From Myxococcales bacterium (GTDB lineage: Bacteria; Myxococcota; Myxococcia; Myxococcales; Myxococcaceae), in contig JACPVI010000008.1 of NCBI GenBank assembly GCA_016191815.1, positions 1 to 52,002 of the forward strand: a DNA stretch of 52,002 nucleotides, written 5' to 3'. The translations under genes and the position numbers were made by a program. A model generated the notes under the pieces. It made no database searches. It worked only from the letters and a program-made list of their open reading frames with translations, and was not told the origin of the DNA. Shown here in pieces: positions 33,021-41,649 of this stretch (its first letter is position 1; each line of letters opens with the position of its first letter).

Positions 33021-36000
33021 GTGGTGGAGGCGGAGAGGACGCGGGGGAAGTGTCGGCGTTTGACGGCGATTGCGGTCCTCGTCGGGATCGCCAGCTCGTG
33101 CGGGCGGGAGGCGCTGGAACCGGCCGGCAAATCCGAGCGCGGTGAATCGAAGCAGCCGGTGGTGCAGGTCGTCAACGGCGTCCTGCATTACTGGGTGCGA
33201 GACCGCTGGCAACCGGCCTCGTCGGTGTGCGCCAACACCGTCACCGCCAACGTCGTCGCGATCGACCAGGTGTTTACCTACAACCGGTACGGCTCGTTCA
33301 ACCCGGCGGGGATGATCTACGCCCTCAGGCGCGACGTGGTGCCGATCGATCCCGCCGCGGCGCTCGGCCCGGGGAACGCCCGCCTCAGGCCCGACAAGCG
33401 GCCCCGGCCGATCGTCCTCCGGATGAACGTCGGGGATTGCATCCGGATCAACTTCACCAACCTCCTCGCACCCTCGCGGGAGGCGATCCCCGAGCCGCCT
33501 TCGGTCCCACATCACGCCGAGGGGGTCGCCGGCGAGGACGCCCCGGTGACCCGCGGCGCCTCCATCCACGTCAACGGCTTGCAGTATCTCAACATCGGCT
33601 CCGACGGCGCCGCGGTCGGGTTCAACCCGAGCCTGCTTGTCCTGCCCGGCCGCTCCGCCACCTATCTTTACTACGCCGACCGCGAGGGGCCTTTCTTCAT
33701 GCACAGCATGGCCGCCATCGCCGGCGGAGAGGGCGACGGCGGCTCCACCGTGCTCGGGTTGTTCGGAGCAGTGGTGGTCGAGCCTCCTGGCTCGCGCTGG
33801 TACCGCTCCCAGGTGACCCATGAGCAGATCGCCGCCGCCACCACCGGCCGAAACGCCGACGGCACGCCGATCGTCGACTTCGAGACGTTGGACGCCCAGG
33901 GAGCGCCGATCCTCCGGATGACCGACGGCCAGAACGAGATCGTCCACAGCGACCTCAACGCCATCATCACTGGATACCGGAGCACCGAGGTAGGCACTCC
34001 CTCCGCCGTCGATGAGGGCAGCTTCCGCGAGTTCGTCGCCATCTTCCACGACGAGCTGAAGACCACCCACCAATTCCGCGAATTGGAGGAGGACGAGGCC
34101 TTTCACGGAGTGCGCGACGGCTTCGGCATCAACTACGGGGCTTCCGGCCTCGGAGGTCCCTTCCTCGCCAACCGCGCCAAGTTCGGCCCGGCCAAAGACT
34201 GCATCGAGTGCCGCCTGGAGGAGTTCTTCCTCTCCTCCTGGCCCAACGGAGACCCAGCCCTCAACGTGGAGGTGGACGGCGATGGGAAGGCCACCCGGGC
34301 CCTCTACCCGGACGATCCTTCCAACGTGCACCACAGTTACCTGCGGGATCCAGTGAGGATCCGCAACATCCACGCCGGGCCGAAGGAGACCCACGTCTTC
34401 CACCTGCACGCCCACCAGTGGCTGCACACCCCGAGCAGCGACCGCTCCACGTACATGGACTCGCAGTCCATCGGCCCGGGCACCACCTACACCTACGACA
34501 TCAACTACGGCGGCGGCGGCAACCGGAACTTCACCGTGGGGGACGCGATCTTCCACTGCCACCTCTACCCCCACTTCGCCCAGGGGATGTGGTCGCTGTG
34601 GCGGACCCACGACGTGTTCGAGGACGGCGGGCCAGGGCGGAACCTGCCCGACGCCGAGATCGCCGGCGGCACTCCCAACCCCGCGCTGATTCCGTTGCCC
34701 GACCGCGGCATGGCGCCGATGCCCTCGCCCGGGCCGCGCACCTTCACCCTCGCCAACGGCCGCGAGGTGAGGTGGCCGGCCATCCCCGGCTTCCCCTTCT
34801 TCATCGCCTCGCTCGAGGGGCACCGGCCTCCTCAGGCGCCCTTCGACATCGACCACGACGGAGGCCTGCCCCGCCACCTCATCACCAGCGTTCCCGAGGA
34901 CGGCGTCGTCTACGGGCGCCGCGGCATCGCCGACGTGGAGATCTTCAAGGCCAACATCAAGCTCCTGCCGGAGGGCGGCACTCCGCCGGAGAAGGCGGCG
35001 ATGGCCTTCCACGCCGGAGAGCTGCCCGGTGCCTCGCCCTTCGTCACCCGCTACGGTTTCCCGGCGGCGGCGTACCCGGCGTTCACTCCTTCCGGCGCGG
35101 TGGATCGCTTCGTGGTGAACGGGCTGCCCCCCAAGCCGGGAGCGCCCTACGCGGACCCCTGTCCGCCCGGAGCCGGCGAGCGCGTCTACCGGGCGGCGTA
35201 CGTCCAAGCCGATGTGGTGGTGAACCGTGCCGGCTGGCACGACCCCCAATCCAGGCTGGCGGTGCTCGAAGAGGACGCCCAGGCCACCATCGAGGGAACC
35301 CGGCCGGCGGAGCCGTTCTTCTTCCGCGCCAACTCAGGCGAGTGCGTCGTCTTCCACGCCTCCAACCTCATCCCCGACGTGCTGGAGGAGGACGACTTCC
35401 AGGTCTTCACCCCCACCGACATCCTCGGCCAGCACATCCACCTGGTGAAGTTCGACGTCACTTCCTCGGACGGCGCCGCCAACGGCTGGAACTACAGCGA
35501 CGGCACCTTCGCCTCCGAGGAGGTGCGCGCCCGCATCGACGCCGCCAACGCGCTCGGCGGTGCCTTCGAGGCGGACGGCCGCCTGGGGGAGGAGGGAGAC
35601 CGGGTGGCGCTCTCGCCCAAGAGCCACCCCCGCCTCGGGTGGGCACCCCTGGGGACGCAGATCACCGTCCAGCGGTGGTGGGCGGACCCGACGCTCGATG
35701 CGCGCGGGCGCGACAAGACTTTGCAGACCGTCTTCTCCCATGATCACTTCGCGCCTTCTTCGCACCAGCAGCACGGCCTGTACGCCGGGCTGATCATCGA
35801 GCCGGCCAGCTCCCAGTGGAGGGACCCGGAGACCGGCGAGCTTCTCGGCACCCGCGACGACGGAGGTCCGACGAGCTGGAGGGCGGACATCCTCGCCGGC
35901 GCGGACAGCTTCCGCGAGTTCGCGCTGGCCTTCGCCGACTTCGCGCTTCTGTACGACGCGGACGGCCGGCCGGTGAATCCGCCCACCTTCATGGAGGCGC

Positions 36001-37961
36001 CGCTGCCGTTGGCCATCGTCCACCCCGAGGACGAGGTGAGCCCGGAGGTCATCTCCGCCGGCGATCCGGGAGGGATGGTGGTGAACTACCGCCAGGAGCC
36101 GATCCCGCTGCGCATCGGGGAGGAGGACGGGGCCGGTGGCTTCCGGGTGAAGGACGGCGAGGCGGGGCAGATGCACAACGTCTTCCGCTCACCCATCCAC
36201 GGCGACCCGATGACGCCGGTGATGCGCGCGTACGGCGGGGACCGGGTGAAGGTGCGCCTCATCCATGGAGCGCAGGAGGAGCAACACGCCTTCACCATGA
36301 GCGGCCTCAAGTGGCTGCACGAAGAGAACGACCCTGACAGCGGCTTCCAGTCGGCGCAGACCATCGGCGTTTCCGAGCACCAGGAGTTCGTCACCCAGGT
36401 GCCTCCCATCAAGGACTGGTTCGAGACCGCGGACTACATGTGGAGGAGCGCCGGCACCGACGACGTGTGGAACGGGATGTGGGGGCTGCTCCGCACCTAC
36501 CGGGTCGAGCGGAGCGACCTGAAGCCGTTGCCGAACAATCCGGCGCTCGGGCGAGACGTGCACCTGCACCCCTGCCCCGACGAGGCCCCAAGGCGCAGCT
36601 ACGTGGTCCACGCCATCACCGCCCGGGGAAACCTGCCCGGAGACCGGCTGGTCTACAACGAGCGCTTCGGCCTGTATGACCCGGACGCCATCCTCTTCGT
36701 CCGGGACGAGCACCTGGCCGACGTCCGGGCGGGGAGGAGGAGGCCGGAGCCGCTCATCCTCCGGGCGGCCGCCGGCGAGTGCGTGAAGGTGACGCTCTTC
36801 AACCACCTCCCCGGCGTTCCGCCCAAGACGCCCCACTGGAGCTACAACCCGCCGATCATCGACGGCTTCAACACCAACCAGGTGCCGTCGTCGAGCCACG
36901 TCTCCCTGAGGCCGCAGCTCGTGTACGTGGACGCCAACGTGAGCGACGGCGCCAGCGTGGGCAACAACCTGGTGCAGACGGTGGCGCCTGGGGAGTCGCG
37001 CGTCTACCGCTGGTTCGCCGGCGACTACGTCCTCACGGCGGGGCGCCATCGGAGGGTGCCGCTGTTGCTCTCCTCCGGGACCACCGGGAACAGCCTGATC
37101 GATCTTTTGGGCGGCCTGCCCCTCGGCACCGAGCTGCCGGGGCTCAGAATCCGCCCACGGCCGGTGGAGCTGGGCGCCATCAACCTCCTGGACATGGGGG
37201 ACATGGTGAACCACGGCATGCACGGGGCGGTGGGGGCGCTGATCATCGAGCCGGAGCGCTCGTGGTGGGAGGTGGACCCGGCCATGGAGGCACAGGCCAC
37301 CGTCTTCTACCAGGACCGGGACGGCCGCAAGCGGCGCTTCCGGGAGATGGTGCTGGTCCTCCAGGACGAGGTGGCGCTGCACTCGGACCGCCCGGAGTTC
37401 CAGTGCGGCGACGTGGAGCTGAACTGCGGGACCGCGCTCAGGAACAATGGCGGGGCGGACGATGCCGAGGACAGCGGTCACAAGGCGTTCAATTACCGGA
37501 CCGAGCCCTTGTGGGCACGGCTGGGACTGGCTCCTCAGGATACCGACGCGCACCGGCCTGGGGTGCCGGGGTTCCACGGCTCGGAGCTGTCGGACATCCT
37601 CAGCTCCTGGGTGCACGGCGACCCGGAGACGCCGGTCTTCACCGCGCGCGCGGGCGAGGAGGTGCGGCTGAGGCTCTTGCACCCCTCGGGGCACCCCCGC
37701 CAGCATGCCTTCACGCTGCACGGAGCGGAGTGGCCCTCCCACGCCGCGGCGGAGGGCTCGGGCTCCACCGTGCTGGGGTTCAACCCGCAGCCCTATGTGA
37801 TCGGAACCCAGGGCTCGGTGACCGCCTCCACCGCGTGGAACATCCGGCCCCTGTTCGGCGCCGGAGGCAGATTCCAGGTGCCAGGCGACTACCTCTACCG
37901 CGACCAGGCCAGCTTCCAGTTCCCGGACGGGCTGTGGGGGATCTTGAGGGTGGTGCCGTAG
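33021..37961 (+). CDS. Giant multicopper oxidase of three cupredoxin pairs
   Basis: A 1,646-residue exported oxidase, N-terminal hydrophobic stretch ending ASSCG (possible lipoprotein). The first third holds a full copper set: His183 (IHVNG), His228 (FFMHS), HLHAH at 461-465 and HCHLYPH with Met523 downstream, the usual type 1 and trinuclear ligands. The second third (HDH at 907-909, HQQHG at 915-919, HAFTMSGLKWLH) and the third third (NHGMHG near 1398, HAFTLHG) repeat the same fold but lack an HCH motif. Large enzymes of this class include bacterial Mn(II) oxidases (MnxG) and OmpB of Geobacter; which activity applies is not known. The start is GTG. No cytochrome or maturation gene lies nearby. 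Confidence 0.85.
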   Translation: MVEAERTRGKCRRLTAIAVLVGIASSCGREALEPAGKSERGESKQPVVQVVNGVLHYWVRDRWQPASSVCANTVTANVVAIDQVFTYNRYGSFNPAGMIYALRRDVVPIDPAAALGPGNARLRPDKRPRPIVLRMNVGDCIRINFTNLLAPSREAIPEPPSVPHHAEGVAGEDAPVTRGASIHVNGLQYLNIGSDGAAVGFNPSLLVLPGRSATYLYYADREGPFFMHSMAAIAGGEGDGGSTVLGLFGAVVVEPPGSRWYRSQVTHEQIAAATTGRNADGTPIVDFETLDAQGAPILRMTDGQNEIVHSDLNAIITGYRSTEVGTPSAVDEGSFREFVAIFHDELKTTHQFRELEEDEAFHGVRDGFGINYGASGLGGPFLANRAKFGPAKDCIECRLEEFFLSSWPNGDPALNVEVDGDGKATRALYPDDPSNVHHSYLRDPVRIRNIHAGPKETHVFHLHAHQWLHTPSSDRSTYMDSQSIGPGTTYTYDINYGGGGNRNFTVGDAIFHCHLYPHFAQGMWSLWRTHDVFEDGGPGRNLPDAEIAGGTPNPALIPLPDRGMAPMPSPGPRTFTLANGREVRWPAIPGFPFFIASLEGHRPPQAPFDIDHDGGLPRHLITSVPEDGVVYGRRGIADVEIFKANIKLLPEGGTPPEKAAMAFHAGELPGASPFVTRYGFPAAAYPAFTPSGAVDRFVVNGLPPKPGAPYADPCPPGAGERVYRAAYVQADVVVNRAGWHDPQSRLAVLEEDAQATIEGTRPAEPFFFRANSGECVVFHASNLIPDVLEEDDFQVFTPTDILGQHIHLVKFDVTSSDGAANGWNYSDGTFASEEVRARIDAANALGGAFEADGRLGEEGDRVALSPKSHPRLGWAPLGTQITVQRWWADPTLDARGRDKTLQTVFSHDHFAPSSHQQHGLYAGLIIEPASSQWRDPETGELLGTRDDGGPTSWRADILAGADSFREFALAFADFALLYDADGRPVNPPTFMEAPLPLAIVHPEDEVSPEVISAGDPGGMVVNYRQEPIPLRIGEEDGAGGFRVKDGEAGQMHNVFRSPIHGDPMTPVMRAYGGDRVKVRLIHGAQEEQHAFTMSGLKWLHEENDPDSGFQSAQTIGVSEHQEFVTQVPPIKDWFETADYMWRSAGTDDVWNGMWGLLRTYRVERSDLKPLPNNPALGRDVHLHPCPDEAPRRSYVVHAITARGNLPGDRLVYNERFGLYDPDAILFVRDEHLADVRAGRRRPEPLILRAAAGECVKVTLFNHLPGVPPKTPHWSYNPPIIDGFNTNQVPSSSHVSLRPQLVYVDANVSDGASVGNNLVQTVAPGESRVYRWFAGDYVLTAGRHRRVPLLLSSGTTGNSLIDLLGGLPLGTELPGLRIRPRPVELGAINLLDMGDMVNHGMHGAVGALIIEPERSWWEVDPAMEAQATVFYQDRDGRKRRFREMVLVLQDEVALHSDRPEFQCGDVELNCGTALRNNGGADDAEDSGHKAFNYRTEPLWARLGLAPQDTDAHRPGVPGFHGSELSDILSSWVHGDPETPVFTARAGEEVRLRLLHPSGHPRQHAFTLHGAEWPSHAAAEGSGSTVLGFNPQPYVIGTQGSVTASTAWNIRPLFGAGGRFQVPGDYLYRDQASFQFPDGLWGILRVVP

Positions 37962-37964
37962 CGC

Positions 37965-37985
37965 GGTCGAGGGTCGAGGGTCGAG
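37965..37985. repeat. GGTCGAG heptamer repeats after the oxidase gene
   Basis: Three perfect tandem GGTCGAG heptamers, followed by looser GCGTCGAGCGG words to about 38012. The same heptamer occurs at 26104-26124. The stretch from 37962 to 38041 has no gene. Confidence 0.65.
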
Positions 37986-38041
37986 TGCAGGCGTCGAGCG
38001 GGCGTCGAGCGGTGCGGGGACGGCGGTCGAGCTGCCAGCCG

Positions 38042-38305
38042 TCAGCGGTCGGAGTCGTGGCCGCCGGCACGGCAGCCGTGATCGACAGGCTCCCCGCGCT
38101 CGGGGCCACGGTCGCGGTCGCGGTCCACCTCCGGCGCCGGATCCACACCTTGGAAGCGCCCCCAGTCGATCGCCGGCGCGGCCTCGAAGTCGTCTCGCTC
38201 CCGCGGCCGCTCGCGCTCCGGCCGCTCCGGGACCCGCTCTCCGCCGTGATGGCAGCCCCTCGGTTCGACTTCGCGCCCCAGAATCCGCTCTCGCTCGATG
38301 CGCAT
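38042..38305 (-). CDS. Small highly charged ORF, unknown
   Basis: An 87-residue ORF rich in Arg, Glu and Asp, with DRDRDRG near the end. It is supported by a very good ribosome-binding site, AGGAGG four bases before the ATG. The protein has EAAPAIDWGRFQGVDPAPE in its middle, which looks like coding sequence, but low complexity makes it uncertain. The upstream 80 bp between it and the next gene hold an inverted repeat, CCTTAA-TTCTTC-TTAAGG, near 38364-38381. Function unknown. Confidence 0.45.
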   Translation of the reverse strand: MRIERERILGREVEPRGCHHGGERVPERPERERPRERDDFEAAPAIDWGRFQGVDPAPEVDRDRDRGPERGEPVDHGCRAGGHDSDR

Positions 38306-38385
38306 GGTGCCTCCTACACCCCTTTGCATCACGCGGATTCTCGGCCGCCGCCTCTTGGCGTTGCCTTAATTCTTCTTAAGGGCCC

Positions 38386-40461
38386 TCACTCGATCAGCGT
38401 GAAGCCAGCCGCCAGTGAATCCACCGGCGCCTTCGCCCCCAAGCCCTGGGCGGTCACCACCAGCGCGTAGAGCGTCGACCGGCGAGACAAGAGGAAGACG
38501 TCCACCGTTCCGGCCAGCACCGCGCTCCGGCTGAAGTGCGTCGCCTTCGTTCCCGCCACCGTCGCCTCGGACCGCACCAGCCCCCCAAGCCCACCCGCGC
38601 CCAGCTCACGCTGGAATAGCTCGCCCACGATGCCCTCGAACCACTCCGCGGTCTGCGAGGTGGAGGACGCCTCGACCGCCATTACTAGCAAGGTCGACTT
38701 CCCGGACGTCCAGGCGCGCAGGCTCGCACGCGCCGCCATGTCCGGCGGGGTCCGGTCGTCCCGCCCCCATTCGCCCGGTGGCAGCTCGAGCTGGTAGCCC
38801 ATTCGCAGGTCGCGGAACCGGCGCGCGGCCGAGTCCTCCACCTCGAGCTTCGGCTGGAAACGGAAGGCCCGAAGCGCATCCTCGACCGCCGCCCCCGCGA
38901 GCTCGAAGTGCTCCGGCGCACCCCACACCACCATGCGGTAGCCCCGGCCCTTCCACAGCGAAGTCGCCACCAGGTAGCGCAGCTCCCCCGGGGGCTCCAC
39001 CACGCTCACCAGCCCCTCCGCGGCACCGAGCTTCAAGGCCTCTGGCTCGAAACCGCGAGGCGGCTGGCCGCCGATCACGTTCAGCACGTCGAAGTGGAAG
39101 GCCATCGGGTCGCCGGTGGCCGTCGCCTCCGACATCGCCAGCCCCCGCAGCCCGTGCTCGGGCGAGGAGAACCCCAGGATTGCCCCCGCGGCCAGCGCAC
39201 GCGCCGACTCCCCGGTCGCGGCGCGCCAAAAGCCCGGCGGCTTGTGCCAGACGAGGCCGTGCTCGAACGAGCGGAACGCGCCGGCCCGAAGCGAGTAGTC
39301 CTGCCCGACGTCCGACTCGGGGTCCGGAAGGGCGGCGAGCTTGCTCAGCAGAGTTTGCCGCTCGCCCTCGCTCAGCTTCCGAATCGCCCCCAGTGCCTCG
39401 CCGACCCGGGTCTCCGCCGAGCTCTCGATTGCCGTCAGGTACCAGGCCAGCACCCTGAGGCAGTGGCCTGCCTCGCACCGGCCGCCGTGCAGGTAGCTCA
39501 TCGGCAGCGCTCCCTTGCCGCGGTAGCTTCGCAAGGTCAGCGGCGAGCCGAACCAGCTCGCCAAAAGCTCGCCCGGCTCGGCCGGCACCAGATGCAGCGA
39601 GGAAACCACATGCTCCTCGGCGGCGGTGATCGCCGTGTCTTCCCGGCCCGCGCTCACCCGCTCGCCGCTCAGCGTGAAGTAGACGTCCGGCGCCTGCGCC
39701 AGGAGCGCCACCTCCGCGTCGCCATACATCCGCCGCACCTCGTCGCCCACCGCCAGCCCCCACCCCTCCGGCGGGTGAACCACCACTCCTAGGATGGCGC
39801 TCTCGAAGAGGCCATCCTTCACCCGCCAGCCCACTCCGTAGGAGTCGGTCGCCACCTGCGTCTCGACCGCGTTCCTCACCTCCCCATCCAGCAGCGCAAA
39901 GGAGCGGCGCATCGGCTCGATCCACGAGCCCCCCACCGTCGTCTTTCCGGAAAGGCCCCAGCCGAGCACCTGGTAGCCGTGCCCCTGATGCAGAAACACC
40001 GTCGCGTCGTAGCGGAGCTTCAGCTCCGCCGTGGTGCCGGTCAGCTCGAAGCGGACCGCGTCTTTCCCGAGGAAAGTCTCACGGCGGAACGACACCTCCT
40101 TCTTGTCCTCGAGCGTCATGTTGTCGAGCAACAGCCGCGCGTAGCCCTCCAGCTCGGCTCCCGGCGCATACTCCACCAGCACCACCACGCACTCGCCCTT
40201 GCCGCTCATCGCGCCGGCTCGCGCCTCCGGAGTGAGCCGCCGCGCGTCCTCGCGCCCAAGCAGCCGCCAACCCCTGGGCGCCTCCAGCCGGAAGCGGTAC
40301 TCCTCGTCGACGACTGCCTCTTTCGGCCCTGCCCATTCCGCAAGGACCCGCTTCACCGCGGGCGAGCTGGCGAGCACCAGCGCTCCCACCACGACTCCGG
40401 CTACCCCGAGCCCCAAGAGGGCCACGAGGAGCGCGATCGCTTTCCGGGCGTTGGTCGCCAT
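38386..40461 (-). CDS. Membrane-anchored protein with repeated PsbP/DUF1795-like domains
   Basis: A 691-residue protein with one N-terminal membrane helix (ALLVALLGLGVAGVVVGALVL). The rest appears to be about four repeats of a beta-rich domain like those of DUF1795/PsbP proteins, each beginning with a strand such as YRFRLEAPRGWRLLGRED, VGWRVKDG or YQLELPPGEWGRDD and ending in a helix with EDALRAF or MRRSFALL. No catalytic motif is visible. It starts 6 bp after the stop of the propeller lipoprotein, so both are made from one transcript. The role is unknown. Confidence 0.72.
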   Translation of the reverse strand: MATNARKAIALLVALLGLGVAGVVVGALVLASSPAVKRVLAEWAGPKEAVVDEEYRFRLEAPRGWRLLGREDARRLTPEARAGAMSGKGECVVVLVEYAPGAELEGYARLLLDNMTLEDKKEVSFRRETFLGKDAVRFELTGTTAELKLRYDATVFLHQGHGYQVLGWGLSGKTTVGGSWIEPMRRSFALLDGEVRNAVETQVATDSYGVGWRVKDGLFESAILGVVVHPPEGWGLAVGDEVRRMYGDAEVALLAQAPDVYFTLSGERVSAGREDTAITAAEEHVVSSLHLVPAEPGELLASWFGSPLTLRSYRGKGALPMSYLHGGRCEAGHCLRVLAWYLTAIESSAETRVGEALGAIRKLSEGERQTLLSKLAALPDPESDVGQDYSLRAGAFRSFEHGLVWHKPPGFWRAATGESARALAAGAILGFSSPEHGLRGLAMSEATATGDPMAFHFDVLNVIGGQPPRGFEPEALKLGAAEGLVSVVEPPGELRYLVATSLWKGRGYRMVVWGAPEHFELAGAAVEDALRAFRFQPKLEVEDSAARRFRDLRMGYQLELPPGEWGRDDRTPPDMAARASLRAWTSGKSTLLVMAVEASSTSQTAEWFEGIVGELFQRELGAGGLGGLVRSEATVAGTKATHFSRSAVLAGTVDVFLLSRRSTLYALVVTAQGLGAKAPVDSLAAGFTLIE

Positions 40462-40467
40462 GGCCCC

Positions 40468-41532
40468 TCAACGCCGGCGGTAGACCCGGCCACTCGCGGA
40501 TACCACCCAAACCTCGCCGGTCGAGCTGCCCCACACCCCGGTCAGGTCCTCGGGTGGCCCGGCGAGCGCGCGCCACGAGAGTCCGTCGAAGTGAAGGAGT
40601 GCACCACCTCGGCCCACCGCCCACACGTCCGAAGCCGAGGAGCCCCAGACCGAGAGCAGCGGCCGCGAGGTGGGCGACTGCATCGGCGCGATGAGGCCGG
40701 AGAAGCGGAAGATGGCGCCTCCCTCTCCGACCGCGAACGCCTGACCGCCACTTGCCCACACCGCGTTCAGCGGCACGAGCAAGCTGGCCTTTTGGCTCCA
40801 GCTCGTGCCCGAACGCTTGAGCAACACTCCCGCCCCCGGCGAGCCGCCCACCGCCCAGCCCACGGACTCGCTCTCCGCCCACACGCCGGAGAGGTTCGCC
40901 GAGGAGCTGGTGGCCTGCTTGCCCCAGGCGGTTCCATCCCAGTGGAGCACCGTGCCGACCGCACCCGACGCCCACGCCTGGTCTCCCGCGACCGCCACCG
41001 ACAAGAGCGGGACCGAGGTGGGAGTGGGCGTCTGCTGAGCGCTCTCCGTTCCGAGTCGAAGCGCGGTGCCTCCGTCGCCGACCGCCCACACGGTGCCCGC
41101 CGAGGAGCCCCGGACGGCGTGGAGTGCCATCTGCGTCGAAGCGGGGATGCACCTCCACGCTTGGCCGTCGTAGCGGTGAATGGCGCCGCCGGCCGCCGAT
41201 TGGCCCACCACGTACACCCCCGAGTCGGCTGCCCAAACGCCGAGCAGCGAGAGCGGGCCGCCATCGGGCCGGGCCATCTCGCACAAGCCGGCGTCGGTGC
41301 AGGCGCCTGCATCGCCCGGCGACTCCAGCCGAGGCTCCGAGGCCGGACAGGCTGGAGGTGGATTGCCCGCGTCGTCGCTGCCGCTGCCTCCTCCGCCTGC
41401 TCCGGAGCCGGGGTCTCCGCCGGAGCTTCCCGGTCCCGGGGGCTTCCCACCCACCGAGATGTTCGCGTACGGATCCGGCGGGGCCGGGCAGCCGGCGAGC
41501 AGGAGCAGCGCGAGAGCCAGCTTCTTCCGCAC
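40468..41532 (-). CDS. Beta-propeller-type lipoprotein
   Basis: A 354-residue lipoprotein with a clear lipobox (ALALLLLAGC, Cys15) followed by a Gly/Ser/Pro linker. From about 100 it contains six repeats with the motif VWG.S...VWAVG followed by GG..L..DG..W (for example LLSVWGSSASDVWAVGRGGA), a propeller-like fold common in myxobacterial surface lipoproteins. It is co-transcribed with the downstream membrane protein. No enzyme signature is seen. The 117-bp gap upstream (41533-41649) holds nothing recognisable and may contain the promoter. Confidence 0.82.
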   Translation of the reverse strand: MRKKLALALLLLAGCPAPPDPYANISVGGKPPGPGSSGGDPGSGAGGGGSGSDDAGNPPPACPASEPRLESPGDAGACTDAGLCEMARPDGGPLSLLGVWAADSGVYVVGQSAAGGAIHRYDGQAWRCIPASTQMALHAVRGSSAGTVWAVGDGGTALRLGTESAQQTPTPTSVPLLSVAVAGDQAWASGAVGTVLHWDGTAWGKQATSSSANLSGVWAESESVGWAVGGSPGAGVLLKRSGTSWSQKASLLVPLNAVWASGGQAFAVGEGGAIFRFSGLIAPMQSPTSRPLLSVWGSSASDVWAVGRGGALLHFDGLSWRALAGPPEDLTGVWGSSTGEVWVVSASGRVYRRR

Positions 41533-41649
41533 TCGCCGAGTGTACCGCTCGCGCCTGCGCGCTGCCGCACTCCTCGCGGCGCGGACGGGTCAGGCGATCA
41601 TCACGGCAGGATTCATGACGCAGCCACTACCGCGCAGATTGCCTGAAGC

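Noticed and set aside
32928-35249. Minus-strand open frame of 773 codons opposite the multicopper oxidase
   Set aside because: The plus frame carries copper-binding motifs; the minus frame is His/Arg/Gly-rich without domain features.
38363-38381. CCTTAA-TTCTTC-TTAAGG inverted repeat as a terminator
   Set aside because: The stem is AT-rich and no T-tract follows on either strand; kept only as a note with the small ORF.
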